Positions 1-8,259 of a stretch of DNA of 64,000 bases are shown here, in pieces. The stretch spans positions 2,852,001-2,916,000 of the forward strand of contig NZ_CP118527.1 in the NCBI RefSeq assembly GCF_028885415.1, in the 5' to 3' direction. The first letter of the stretch is position 1, and each line of letters begins with the position of its first letter. The position numbers and the translations under genes were made by a program. A model generated the notes under the pieces. The model was not told the origin of the DNA, did no database searches, and was given only the letters and a program-made list of their open reading frames with translations. The DNA comes from Streptomyces coeruleorubidus. GTDB taxonomy: Bacteria; Actinomycetota; Actinomycetes; Streptomycetales; Streptomycetaceae.

Positions 1-1
1 C

Positions 2-1168
2 CTCCGCGCCCACGCCGGGGACGCGGAGTACCTGGACCGCTGGTGCCGAGAGCAGGTCGCCACCCCGTTCACGCTGAACCAGACCCCGCTCTTCCGATTC
101 CGCCTGGCCCGTCTCGCCGAGGACCACTGGGTCATGGTGACGGTCTTCCACCACGCGGTCTGCGACGGCTGGTCCCTGAGCATCATCAGGCGCGACCTAC
201 AGGAGCTGTACAACGCGCGTCGATCCGGTACGGCACTCCAACTGCCCGTCACTGTCGCTCAGTTCACGGACTTCGCCCGATCGGAACACACCCTGCCGGA
301 CAAGCGCAGGACAGCCCTGGAGCACTTCTGGCGCACGGAACTCGACAACGTCCCCCTACGCCCGCCCCTCCCCTACGACCACCCGCACCCGGGCAAGCTC
401 TCCGGCCGGGGCGCCCTGCACACCTGGACCGTCACCGACGACACACCCGCCCGCCTGGCCGGCACGGCAACCCGCCTGGGCACCACCGCCTACACGGTCC
501 TCGCGGCCACGTTCGCCACGTGGCTGGCCGACCTGTGCGGCGAACGAGGCGACATCGTCCTGGCGGCCTCCAGCGCGAACCGCGTGCAACGCGACCGCGC
601 CGAGATCGTCGGCATCCTGGGCGACGCCGTACTCCTACGGGCCCGGCTGTCCGAAGCGGAAACCTTCCCCGACCTGGTGTCCCAACTGAGCAGCACCCTC
701 TTCACGGCCCTCGATCACCAGGAACTGCCCCTGACGGACGTGGTGTCTCTCGTCTCGCCCGAGCTGAAGGACGCCCTGTTCCCCACGGTCCTGTTCACAG
801 TGATCACCACAGAGCCGCCGGCCCTGAACCTCCAGGAGGTCTCCACCACCATCCGCGCCCTCCCCGTCCAGGGCGTGGCCCGCAACGAGCTCTACGTCGT
901 GATCGCCCCCGAGACCGACGCGATCACGGTCACGTTCGAGTACTCGACGGACCTGTTCACCCACGAGACGGTCCAGGCGTGGGCCGGGTCCTTCACCGAG
1001 GCACTGAGGTCGGCGGTGGACTCCGGGAACCAACTCCGGGAACTAAGGGAAACCGCTGCTACAGCGCGTCCACCGCGCTCACCTTCCACCCGTCGCCCGT
1101 GCGGTCCATCGTCATCCGCACCCGGTTCAGGTCCACGCGGGACCCCGAGACCTGGGTGCTCTGGGTGA
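2..1168 (+). CDS. NRPS condensation domain, C-terminal part (gene starts before window)
   Basis: The frame is open from base 2, so the 5' part is missing. The protein shows the condensation-domain active-site motif HHAVCDG (second His catalytic, around bases 149-170), followed by the usual sequence leading to QFTDFA. A condensation domain joins two carrier-bound acyl or peptidyl groups in nonribosomal peptide synthesis. About 350 residues of the domain lie in the window and the protein ends soon after it. It is therefore either a stand-alone C domain or the last domain of a synthetase. The reading frame continues past the end of domain similarity (about base 1055) to a stop at 1168, overlapping the convergent Mce-associated gene by 110 bp. 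That tail is Arg/Pro/Ser-rich and looks like antisense sequence, so the natural terminus may have been altered by a small indel. What is seen is the motif and the open frame; the product of the pathway cannot be told. Confidence 0.85.
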   Translation, partial: LRAHAGDAEYLDRWCREQVATPFTLNQTPLFRFRLARLAEDHWVMVTVFHHAVCDGWSLSIIRRDLQELYNARRSGTALQLPVTVAQFTDFARSEHTLPDKRRTALEHFWRTELDNVPLRPPLPYDHPHPGKLSGRGALHTWTVTDDTPARLAGTATRLGTTAYTVLAATFATWLADLCGERGDIVLAASSANRVQRDRAEIVGILGDAVLLRARLSEAETFPDLVSQLSSTLFTALDHQELPLTDVVSLVSPELKDALFPTVLFTVITTEPPALNLQEVSTTIRALPVQGVARNELYVVIAPETDAITVTFEYSTDLFTHETVQAWAGSFTEALRSAVDSGNQLRELRETAATARPPRSPSTRRPCGPSSSAPGSGPRGTPRPGCSG

Positions 1169-1841
1169 CCTGGTTGACGAAGAGCAGGACCACGACCTTG
1201 TCGGGGGAGGCCGAGACGACGGAGGCGGCCGGGGCGGCGCCGGAGCCGGGGGCGGCGACCGTCGCCTTCACCACGCCGTGGTACTTCCTGGCCGTCGGGG
1301 CGACCACGGTCTTCGTGGTCTTGCCGTACTCGTCGCGGAAGTCGCCGGTCAGGTGCGCGCGGGCCCGGGAGAAGTCCTTGTCCAGGCGGCGGTAGTCGTA
1401 CGACAGGACGATCGGCGCCGCTTTGCGCGCGGCCGCGAGCGCCTCGGTCCGGGCGGTCTCCGTCAGGCGGCCGTCGCGGTACTGCCATCCCAGGGCGGCG
1501 AGCGCGACCAGGCCGACGACGAGCAGGACGGCCAGGACCAGGGTGAGCAGCCTTTGACGGCCGCCGGGGCCGGGCTCGCTCCGCTTCTGCGGCTCGTCCT
1601 CCTCGAACGACTCCGGCGACGGCTCCGGCGGGTCGTCCCAGCCGTCCTTCGGGGCCTCGACGAGGACGGTGCGTCCGGCGGGCGGCAGCTCGGCCCGGCG
1701 CGCGGACTCCTCGTCGCCGGCCGTCGCCGCGCCCGCTTCGCGGTGGCCGCGCTCGGCGCGCTTCGCCGCCGCGCGGGCGGCCGCCGTCATGGTGCGGCGG
1801 GTGCCGGGACCGGGGGCGCGGCCGGTGGTCGTCTTCGGCAT
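1059..1841 (-). CDS. Mce-associated membrane protein (long form)
   Basis: 260 residues. A charged, disordered N-terminus of about 100 residues (rich in Glu, Pro and Arg) is followed by one membrane helix (residues about 98-118) and an extracytoplasmic domain of about 140 residues. The architecture is that of the Mas (Mce-associated) proteins that close mce operons in actinobacteria. These are thought to stabilise the Mce lipid-transfer complex, though their exact role is unclear. It is the last gene of the mce operon, 48 bp downstream of the shorter Mas gene. The extracytoplasmic part resembles that of its neighbour, including the YDYRR / LDYRH-type segment just after the helix, so the two are probably paralogues. 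Family assignment rests on architecture and position. Confidence 0.8.
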   Translation of the reverse strand: MPKTTTGRAPGPGTRRTMTAAARAAAKRAERGHREAGAATAGDEESARRAELPPAGRTVLVEAPKDGWDDPPEPSPESFEEDEPQKRSEPGPGGRQRLLTLVLAVLLVVGLVALAALGWQYRDGRLTETARTEALAAARKAAPIVLSYDYRRLDKDFSRARAHLTGDFRDEYGKTTKTVVAPTARKYHGVVKATVAAPGSGAAPAASVVSASPDKVVVLLFVNQVTQSTQVSGSRVDLNRVRMTMDRTGDGWKVSAVDAL

Positions 1842-1889
1842 GGTGGTACTCCTCGTCGGTGCTTGTCGGTCGGCGAATCGGCCCGTGGA

Positions 1890-2378
1890 TCAGCCGACGA
1901 ACTCGACGTCGGACGTCAGCCAGCGGCCGTCCTTGTGCACGAGGTCGAGCTGGAGCCGGTACGTGCGCGCCTCCCCCTCGGGCACGGCGGTGTTCGTCAC
2001 CTTGCTGTCGGCGACCACCAACACACGGGCCGAGTTCTCGTCCGAGCGGACGATGCCCGCCTCCAGGATCTGGCCCTGCGACACGGACTTGTTCTGGGCC
2101 ACCAGCTTCGTCAACTGGTCCGTCTGTGCGGTGAACTGCTTCTTGAACTCGCCGGTCGCGCCCGCCAGTACGTTCGCGCTGTCACGGCCGTAGTGGCGGT
2201 AGTCCAGGGAGGTGAAGTTCAGTGCCGACTGGCGGGCCGCGGCCAGGATGCCCTGGCGTCGTTGGTCCGCCTCGCGCTGTGTGTAGAGGCCGAAGGCCAG
2301 CCAGAGTGCCAGTGCGGTGGTGATGACGGTCGCCGCGACGAGTCCCGCCGTCAGCGCTCCGGGTCGCACCGGCCTCAT
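1890..2378 (-). CDS. Mce-associated membrane protein (short form)
   Basis: 162 residues with a short N-terminus, one membrane helix (residues about 10-33) and an extracytoplasmic domain ending in DVEFVG. The chosen ATG overlaps the mceF stop as ATGA, the coupling used throughout this operon. A start 10 codons upstream exists but would overlap mceF further. It belongs to the same family as the following gene and probably acts with MceA-F at the membrane. No catalytic residues are expected or seen. Confidence 0.8.
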   Translation of the reverse strand: MRPVRPGALTAGLVAATVITTALALWLAFGLYTQREADQRRQGILAAARQSALNFTSLDYRHYGRDSANVLAGATGEFKKQFTAQTDQLTKLVAQNKSVSQGQILEAGIVRSDENSARVLVVADSKVTNTAVPEGEARTYRLQLDLVHKDGRWLTSDVEFVG

Positions 2379-3652
2379 GCCATGGGGCCGACGAGCAGCC
2401 ATTGCCACGACTCCTTTCCGAACGCGGCCTGCTGGCCGCCCGTCGAGCCGATCTCGACGTTCCTTCCGTCCGGGCCGGTGGTGGTGCCGGTCTCCGGGTC
2501 GTACGGGGTGACGTACGTCGCCTGGTTCGCGCCGCCGTCTGTGGTCGACGCGCCCGGGGCGTTCTGCGCGCCCCGTACCGACGACTCGCTGCCGCGCGGG
2601 AGCGTGCAGCGGGCGTCGGTGTTCGCCTCGCGTGTGCGGGTGTCCGCGGGGTCGCGGCGTGCCGTGCCGTACCCCTTGGTGCAGGCCGGCGGGTCGTCGG
2701 CGTTCAGCACGAGGCCGAAGTGGGTGGTGCCGTCGCCCGGGACGACCGTGTAGCTGCCCGCGACCATCAGCGGGAAGGTGACCAGGGCCTGCTCCACGCC
2801 GGGCAGGCGGGCCAGCGTGACCTGGCCGCCGCTGATCAGGTTGGCCAGCAGGACCGACAGCTGCGGCCCGGTGGACTTCAGCAGCGAGTTCAGCTCCTGC
2901 GCCGCCGGCCGCGCGTTGCCGATCAGCTTGCGCAGGTCCCCGTCGCTGGCCTTCAACTGGGCCGAGAGCGCCGCCAGATCGCGCGCGAACGACTTGATCG
3001 ACGAGCCCTGGTCGGCCTGCGTCTTCAGGACCTTCCGTGAGTCCTCGATCAGGGCGATCGTCTCCGGCAGCGCCTCGGACGCCGACCCGACCAGGGCGTT
3101 GCCCGAGTCCACCAGGCGGCTCAGGTTCGGGCCGGTGCCGGCGAAGGCCTCGCCCAGCTCGTCGACCGTGACCCGCAGGTCGTCCTTGCCGACCGAGTTC
3201 ACGAGGCGGTCCAGGCTGAGGACCATGTCCGTCGCCGGCAGCGGCACCCGCGTGCTCTCGCGCGGGATCGTGCTGCCGTTCAGCAGGTACGGGCCGTTCG
3301 AGGTGCGGGGCTGGAGGTCGACGTACTGCTCGCCCACCGCCGAACGGTTCGCCACCACTGCCAGCGTGTCCGCCGGGATGCGCGGCGCCCCGTCCTCGAT
3401 GTCGAGCGCGACCGAGACCCCGTCCTGGCCGGTCAGGCGCAGTGCGCCGACCTTGCCCACCGGCACCCCGCGATAGGTGACCTCGGCGCCGGGGAAGACG
3501 CCCCCGGAGTCGGCGAAGTCGGCCCGCACGGTGTAGCCGCGGTCCAGGACCTCGTCCACCAGGCCCGTGTACTCGGCGCCGACGTACGACACACCCACGG
3601 CGGTGAGGGCCGCGAAGGCGATCAGTTGTGCCTTGACCGTACGGGTGATCAC
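2375..3652 (-). CDS. Mce-family protein, MceF position
   Basis: 425 residues from a GTG that overlaps the mceE stop (GTGA). One N-terminal membrane anchor (residues about 8-26) precedes a single MlaD/MCE beta-barrel domain (about 32-110, with the GVFPGAEVTYRGVPVGKV signature). A long predicted helical region and a low-complexity tail follow. In mycobacteria six such proteins (A-F) form a hexameric tube carrying lipids or sterols between outer layers and the YrbE/MceG ABC transporter. This is the sixth MCE gene, so it takes the F position. The C-terminus is rich in Gly, Thr and Pro. Confidence 0.88.
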   Translation of the reverse strand: MITRTVKAQLIAFAALTAVGVSYVGAEYTGLVDEVLDRGYTVRADFADSGGVFPGAEVTYRGVPVGKVGALRLTGQDGVSVALDIEDGAPRIPADTLAVVANRSAVGEQYVDLQPRTSNGPYLLNGSTIPRESTRVPLPATDMVLSLDRLVNSVGKDDLRVTVDELGEAFAGTGPNLSRLVDSGNALVGSASEALPETIALIEDSRKVLKTQADQGSSIKSFARDLAALSAQLKASDGDLRKLIGNARPAAQELNSLLKSTGPQLSVLLANLISGGQVTLARLPGVEQALVTFPLMVAGSYTVVPGDGTTHFGLVLNADDPPACTKGYGTARRDPADTRTREANTDARCTLPRGSESSVRGAQNAPGASTTDGGANQATYVTPYDPETGTTTGPDGRNVEIGSTGGQQAAFGKESWQWLLVGPMA

Positions 3653-4956
3653 GGCTGGACCCCCTTCAGCATCAGCTCGGCGAGTTCGAGGTTGATCCCC
3701 TCGGGCCAGTCGCCCCCGGTGCGGTGACCGCCGGAGCCGTAGCCGGCGGTGCACACCGGCGGGCACAGCGGGTCGTCGCCGCCCGAGGGGGCCGACGGGG
3801 ACGACGGCACGCTCGGACCGCTCGGCAGCGCGGTGGGCTTCGGCACGTCCGGCGCATCCGGGAGATCCGGCACGTCCGGGAGATCCGGTGCGTCGGGCAG
3901 GTCCGGGGGCTCGGGAAGCCCGGGAGTGTCCCCGCCGTTCCCGCCGCCCGGCTCGTCCGTCAGGTTGCCGTAGATCCCCGCCAGATCGAGGTCCGCCGTG
4001 ACGTGCAGGTTGACGTAGTCGCCCTTGATGGCGTCCACCACGTTGCGCGGGAACGGGTACGTCGTCAGCAGCTCCAGGGAGTTGGGCAGGTCGCTGCCCG
4101 CCTTGTTGAGCTGTTGCAGGATCGGCCGCAGTTGCCTGAGGTTGGCGACCGTGTCCTCGTGCGAGGCGTTGACCACCTTGGTTCCGGTCTTGCCCAGCTT
4201 GGACAGGGCGGTGAGCATCCTCGTCAGGTCGCGGCGCTGGTCGGCCAGGATCTTCAGGGCGGGCGGCATCGTGTCGACGGCCTCGGCGATCGTCGTCTTC
4301 TCCTTGCCCAGCCGTTCGGCCAGCCGGTCGACGGCCTTCAGCGCGCGGACGATGTCCCGGCGCTGGTCGTCCAGGCCGCCGATGAAGGTGTCGAGTTCCT
4401 TGAGCAGGGACTTGACCCGGTTCTCCCGGCCCTCCAGGGCCTTGTTCAGCTCCGTGGTGATCGTCTTGAGCTGGGCCACGCCACCGCCGTTGAGCAGGGC
4501 GGACAGCGCGGACAGCACCTCCTCGATCTCCGGGTTGCGGCCGCTGCGGGACAGGGGGATCACATCACCGTCGCGGAGCCGGCCGACCGGCGCGCCTTCC
4601 GGCGGCCTGGACAGCGCCACGTACTTCTCGCCGAGCATGCTGGTCTGCCGCAGCTCGGCGATGGCGTTGGCGGGCAGCTTCACGGAGTCGGCGACCCGGA
4701 GGCGGACCCGCGCGTGCCAGCCCTCCAGCTCCACCTTCTCCACCGCGCCCACAGTGACGTTGTTGACCTTGACGGCCGACTGCGGAACCAGGTCGAGGAC
4801 GTCCCGGAACTCGACGGTGACGTGGTAGGCGTGGCCGTCGGCGGCGGCTCCGCCGGGGAGCTGGACGTCGTACCAGCCGTTGAACTCGCAGCCGGACATC
4901 AGCAGCGTCCCGACGGCCGCCCAGGCGACGGCCCCGACCTTGCGCAGCGGCCTCAT
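3649..4956 (-). CDS. Mce-family lipoprotein, MceE position
   Basis: 435 residues. The start chosen overlaps the mceD stop (ATGA). The signal peptide ends in a lipobox (LLMSGC, Cys23), as expected for the lipoprotein member of an mce operon (LprK/MceE type). An MCE domain follows (about residues 45-130), then a helical region. The C-terminal third is a low-complexity tail with repeated Pro-Asp-x triplets (around bases 3839-3935) before a Cys-containing end. The tail's triplets resemble those in the tail of the ECF sigma factor at 12.1-13.2 kb. The lipid anchor would hold the protein on the outer face of the membrane. Confidence 0.9.
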   Translation of the reverse strand: MRPLRKVGAVAWAAVGTLLMSGCEFNGWYDVQLPGGAAADGHAYHVTVEFRDVLDLVPQSAVKVNNVTVGAVEKVELEGWHARVRLRVADSVKLPANAIAELRQTSMLGEKYVALSRPPEGAPVGRLRDGDVIPLSRSGRNPEIEEVLSALSALLNGGGVAQLKTITTELNKALEGRENRVKSLLKELDTFIGGLDDQRRDIVRALKAVDRLAERLGKEKTTIAEAVDTMPPALKILADQRRDLTRMLTALSKLGKTGTKVVNASHEDTVANLRQLRPILQQLNKAGSDLPNSLELLTTYPFPRNVVDAIKGDYVNLHVTADLDLAGIYGNLTDEPGGGNGGDTPGLPEPPDLPDAPDLPDVPDLPDAPDVPKPTALPSGPSVPSSPSAPSGGDDPLCPPVCTAGYGSGGHRTGGDWPEGINLELAELMLKGVQP

Positions 4957-6068
4957 GCGCTCGCCCCCAGGATTCCGCCGAGGGTGCGGTCGACCGTGCC
5001 GGTGACCGCGGTGCCCTGGGGCACTTCGGGCAAAGAGTCGAAGAGGTCCCTCAGGTCCTTGCAGTCGGTCTTCTCCCCTGTTGTCTTCAGGATCGAGCAC
5101 AGCAGTGAGGCCGGATCCTGCGGGTGGTCGGGGTTGTTGCGGGTGTCGAGGGTGCCCGCGGAGGGGTTGTAGGCGTTGTTCAGGTTCGACATGCCGGTCG
5201 GCGCTACCTCCAGCAGCTCCTCCAGTGCCGCCCGTTGGGTGACGAGCACCTTGGTCACCTTGCTCAGGCCCTCCACGTTCGACGTCAGCGACTTCTTGTT
5301 CTTCTTCACGAAGGCGGACACGTCACCGAGCGCCGTGCCGAGGTTCTTCAGCGCGGCCGCCAGGTCCTCCCGTTCGCCCGCGAGTTGCTCGGCGACCTTG
5401 GCGAGGCTGGTGTTGAACGACCGCACGCTCTTGTCGTCGGCCGCCAGCGCCGCCGTGAAGACCTGGAGGTTGCGGACCGTGCCGAACAGGTCCGTGCGGC
5501 CGTCGGAGAGAGTCGTCACCGCCTGGGAGAGGTCCTCGACCGTCTGGTGGAGGTTCTTGCCCTGGCCGTCGAGGTTGTCGGCGCTCACCCCTAGCAGCCG
5601 CGACAGGGAGCCGTCCCTGTTGGCGCCCTTGGGGCCGAACGCCTCGGCCGTGGTGTGCAGGCTGTCGAAGACGCGGTCCAACTCGACCGGTACGGCTGTG
5701 CGCGACTCGGGGATCTCGTCCCCGTCCCGCAGCACCGGACCGCTGCGGTACACCGGCAGCAGCTGCAGGTAACGGTCGCTGACCACCGAGGAGTTGATGA
5801 TCGCGGCCTGCGCGTGAGCCGGGACCTTGCGGCCCGCGTCGTACTCCAGCTCGACCCGCACCCGGCCGCCCTCCGGCGTGATCTTCCTGACCTCGCCGAT
5901 CCGGACGCCGAGCACGCGGACGTCCGAGCCGGGGTAGATGCCGACCGTGCGCGGGAAGTAGGCCGTGACACGGACCGGCTCGGGGCGCGGCCACAGGACG
6001 TAGGTGAGCGCGGCGACCAGGGCCAGGGCGGTCAGTACGGCCAGGTGCTTCTTCGGGCGGTTGCTCAC
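4953..6068 (-). CDS. Mce-family protein, MceD position
   Basis: 371 residues from a GTG overlapping the mceC stop. It has an N-terminal membrane helix (residues about 8-25), an MCE/MlaD domain (about 32-110, with VGIYPGSDVRVLGVRIGEV) and a long helical segment. A short C-terminal region contains two Cys. It is the fourth MCE subunit by order. Spacing by 4-bp overlaps on both sides implies translational coupling with mceC and mceE. Confidence 0.88.
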   Translation of the reverse strand: MSNRPKKHLAVLTALALVAALTYVLWPRPEPVRVTAYFPRTVGIYPGSDVRVLGVRIGEVRKITPEGGRVRVELEYDAGRKVPAHAQAAIINSSVVSDRYLQLLPVYRSGPVLRDGDEIPESRTAVPVELDRVFDSLHTTAEAFGPKGANRDGSLSRLLGVSADNLDGQGKNLHQTVEDLSQAVTTLSDGRTDLFGTVRNLQVFTAALAADDKSVRSFNTSLAKVAEQLAGEREDLAAALKNLGTALGDVSAFVKKNKKSLTSNVEGLSKVTKVLVTQRAALEELLEVAPTGMSNLNNAYNPSAGTLDTRNNPDHPQDPASLLCSILKTTGEKTDCKDLRDLFDSLPEVPQGTAVTGTVDRTLGGILGASA

Positions 6069-7225
6069 TGCGTGCCTCCCGTTCGCGGCACCACCGGGGC
6101 GGCGACCAGGTTCTGGACGTAGGAGTCGAACCAGCGGCCGTTGCCGAGGGTGTTGGTGAAGACCCGCACGTAGGGGGCCAGGAGCTTGATGCTCCGGTCC
6201 AGGTTGGATTGGTTCCGTTCGAGCATCTCCACCACGCGGTTGAGGCCCTTGAGGGCGGGCCCGATCTCCTTTTCGTTGTCCTGGACCAGTCCGGAGAGCT
6301 GGATGCCGAGCGCGGCGGAGGTCTTCAGCAGCTTGTGGATCGCCGCCCGCCGCTTGCTGATCTCCTTGAACAGCTTGTCGCCGTCCTTGACCAGGGCGGT
6401 GAAGTCGCCCGACCGGTCGGCGAGTACGCCCGTGACACCGTTCGCGTGGTCGAGGAGCTCCTTGAGGGCCTTGTCGCGCGAGGCCACCGTCCGGGAGATC
6501 TTCGACAGGCCCTTGATGGACGCCCGTACCTCTTCCGGTGAGTCCTCGAAGGTCGTCGAGATGGTGTCCAGCGCCTTCGCCAGCTGGTCGGTGTCGACCT
6601 TCTCCGTCGTGGTGGTGAGATCGCTGAACGCCTGCACGACGTCGTACGCGGGGACGGTCCGCTTCAGCGGGATCTCACTGCCGGGTTCCAGCCGGCCCCG
6701 CCCCTTGGGGTGCAGGGCGAGGTACTTCGCGCCGAGGATCGTCTTGACCCGGATCGACGCGCCGGTCTCGGTGCCGAACCCCGGCTCGCCCTTGATCTTG
6801 AAGGTGACCTTGACGTGGTCGCCGTCCAGGTCGACCTCCTCGACCTTGCCGACCTTGACCCCGGCGATCCGCACCTCGTCGCCCGGCTTGAGCCCGCCCG
6901 CCTCCGCGAAGGCAGCGCTGTACGTGTCGCCGTCGCCGATGACCGGCAGGCGGTCGGCGTTGAACGCGGCCACGGTCAGCAGCGCGAGGACGGTGAGTCC
7001 GACGGCGCCGATGACGATGGGGTTGCGCTCGCGGAAGGGGCCGAGGTGCGGGCGGCGGAGCCGTAGCCTCGGCAGCTTCGGCGGGTCGACACGGACCTTG
7101 AACATCGGCTGCGGACGCGGCGTGCGGCGCGGCAGGAGCCGTACCTTCGGCAGTCGCACGCGAGGCAGCTTCGGCGGCTCCACCCGCACCTTGAACAGCG
7201 GCTCCGGACGCTTCCTGCGGCTCAT
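6065..7225 (-). CDS. Mce-family protein, MceC position
   Basis: 386 residues from an ATG overlapping the mceB stop. The N-terminus is unusual. Before the membrane helix (about residues 72-90) there are some 65 cytoplasmic residues holding two copies of a basic Pro/Arg-rich unit. These units are FKVRVEPPKLPRVRL and FKVRVDPPKLPRLRL, about 40 residues apart. An MCE domain (about 100-180) and the helical region follow, ending in a conserved-looking NGRWFDSYVQNL segment. The basic repeat may contact the ATPase or the membrane surface; that is inference. Confidence 0.88.
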   Translation of the reverse strand: MSRRKRPEPLFKVRVEPPKLPRVRLPKVRLLPRRTPRPQPMFKVRVDPPKLPRLRLRRPHLGPFRERNPIVIGAVGLTVLALLTVAAFNADRLPVIGDGDTYSAAFAEAGGLKPGDEVRIAGVKVGKVEEVDLDGDHVKVTFKIKGEPGFGTETGASIRVKTILGAKYLALHPKGRGRLEPGSEIPLKRTVPAYDVVQAFSDLTTTTEKVDTDQLAKALDTISTTFEDSPEEVRASIKGLSKISRTVASRDKALKELLDHANGVTGVLADRSGDFTALVKDGDKLFKEISKRRAAIHKLLKTSAALGIQLSGLVQDNEKEIGPALKGLNRVVEMLERNQSNLDRSIKLLAPYVRVFTNTLGNGRWFDSYVQNLVAAPVVPRTGGTQ

Positions 7226-8259
7226 GCCCCACACCTCGCCCTCGCCACGTGCATCTCGGGGGTGAGCACCTGCTTCGTCTTCGGCAGCACGATCCGGCCG
7301 TCGAAGTCGCACAGGTAGAAGTTGAACCACGAGCCGTAGGACGCCGTCCCCGTCAGCTCGTTCAGCTTGTTCGGCAGCCGCTTCAGCACGCCCTCCACGG
7401 TCTTCTCGTTGTCGTTCAGCGTCCCGGTGAGTTCGGTCAGTTCCGCGATGTCGTCCTTGAGCGGCGGACGCGCGTCCTTCAGCAGCCCCGAGGTGGCCCC
7501 CGTCAGATCGCCGATGCTCACCAGCGACTGCCCGATGGGCTTGCGGTCGGCGGACAGGCCCGAGATGATCCGGCGCAGCTGCTTGAGCAGTCCGGAGAAG
7601 CGGGCGCCGCGCTTGTCGAGCGTCTCCAGCACGGTGTTGAGGTTGTCGATCACCGAGCCGATCAGCTTGTCGCGGCCGGCCAGCGTCGTGGTGAGCGACG
7701 CCGTGTGCGTCAGCAGGCTGTTGACGGTGCCGCCCTCGCCCTGGAGGGTCTTGATGATCTCGGTGGCGAGCTGGTTGACGTCCTTCGGGCTGAGCGCGGC
7801 GAACAGCGGCTTGAAGCCGTTCAGCAGCGCGTTCAGGTCGAGGGCGGGCTGGGTGCGCGCGAGCGGGATCGTGCCGCCGGGGCGCAGCCGGGTGCCGTCG
7901 CCGGCGCCCTCGGTCAGCGCGACGTACCGCTGCCCGACCAGGTTGCGGTAGCGGATGACGGCGCCCGTGCCGGTGAGCAGGGGCCGGTCCTGGCTGACCG
8001 TGAAGGTGACCTCGGCCAGCGTCCGGTCCTTGATCCGGATGCCCTCGACCTCGCCGACCCGCACTCCGGCCACCCGGATGTCGTCGCCCTCCTCCAGGCC
8101 GGTGACGTCGCTGAAGACCGCGCGGTACTCGTGCTCGGGGGTGAAGGAGATGTTCACGATGGTGGCGGCGAGCAGGGCCGTCGCCAGGACCGTCACCAGC
8201 GCGAAGAGGCTGAACTTGATCAGCGGGGCGGCGGTCTGCCGGGCTCCTGTGGTGCTCAT
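7222..8259 (-). CDS. Mce-family protein, MceB position
   Basis: 345 residues; the start overlaps the mceA stop (ATGA). It has an N-terminal membrane helix (about residues 14-35), an MCE domain (about 40-120, with VTGLEEGDDIRVAGVRVGEV) and a long predicted helical region with regularly spaced Leu. The end carries the SWFNFYLCDFDG segment common near the C-terminus of MceB proteins. Length and order match the family. Confidence 0.9.
   Translation of the reverse strand: MSTTGARQTAAPLIKFSLFALVTVLATALLAATIVNISFTPEHEYRAVFSDVTGLEEGDDIRVAGVRVGEVEGIRIKDRTLAEVTFTVSQDRPLLTGTGAVIRYRNLVGQRYVALTEGAGDGTRLRPGGTIPLARTQPALDLNALLNGFKPLFAALSPKDVNQLATEIIKTLQGEGGTVNSLLTHTASLTTTLAGRDKLIGSVIDNLNTVLETLDKRGARFSGLLKQLRRIISGLSADRKPIGQSLVSIGDLTGATSGLLKDARPPLKDDIAELTELTGTLNDNEKTVEGVLKRLPNKLNELTGTASYGSWFNFYLCDFDGRIVLPKTKQVLTPEMHVARARCGA

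Noticed and set aside
1278..2753. Plus-strand open frame of 491 codons opposite the mce genes
   Set aside because: Antisense shadow of the Mce-associated and mceF genes, common in GC-rich DNA; Arg/Gly-rich with no motif.
3839..3935. CRISPR-like short repeats in the MceE tail
   Set aside because: The repetition follows Pro-Asp-x codon triplets within a coding frame; there are no unique spacers of constant length.
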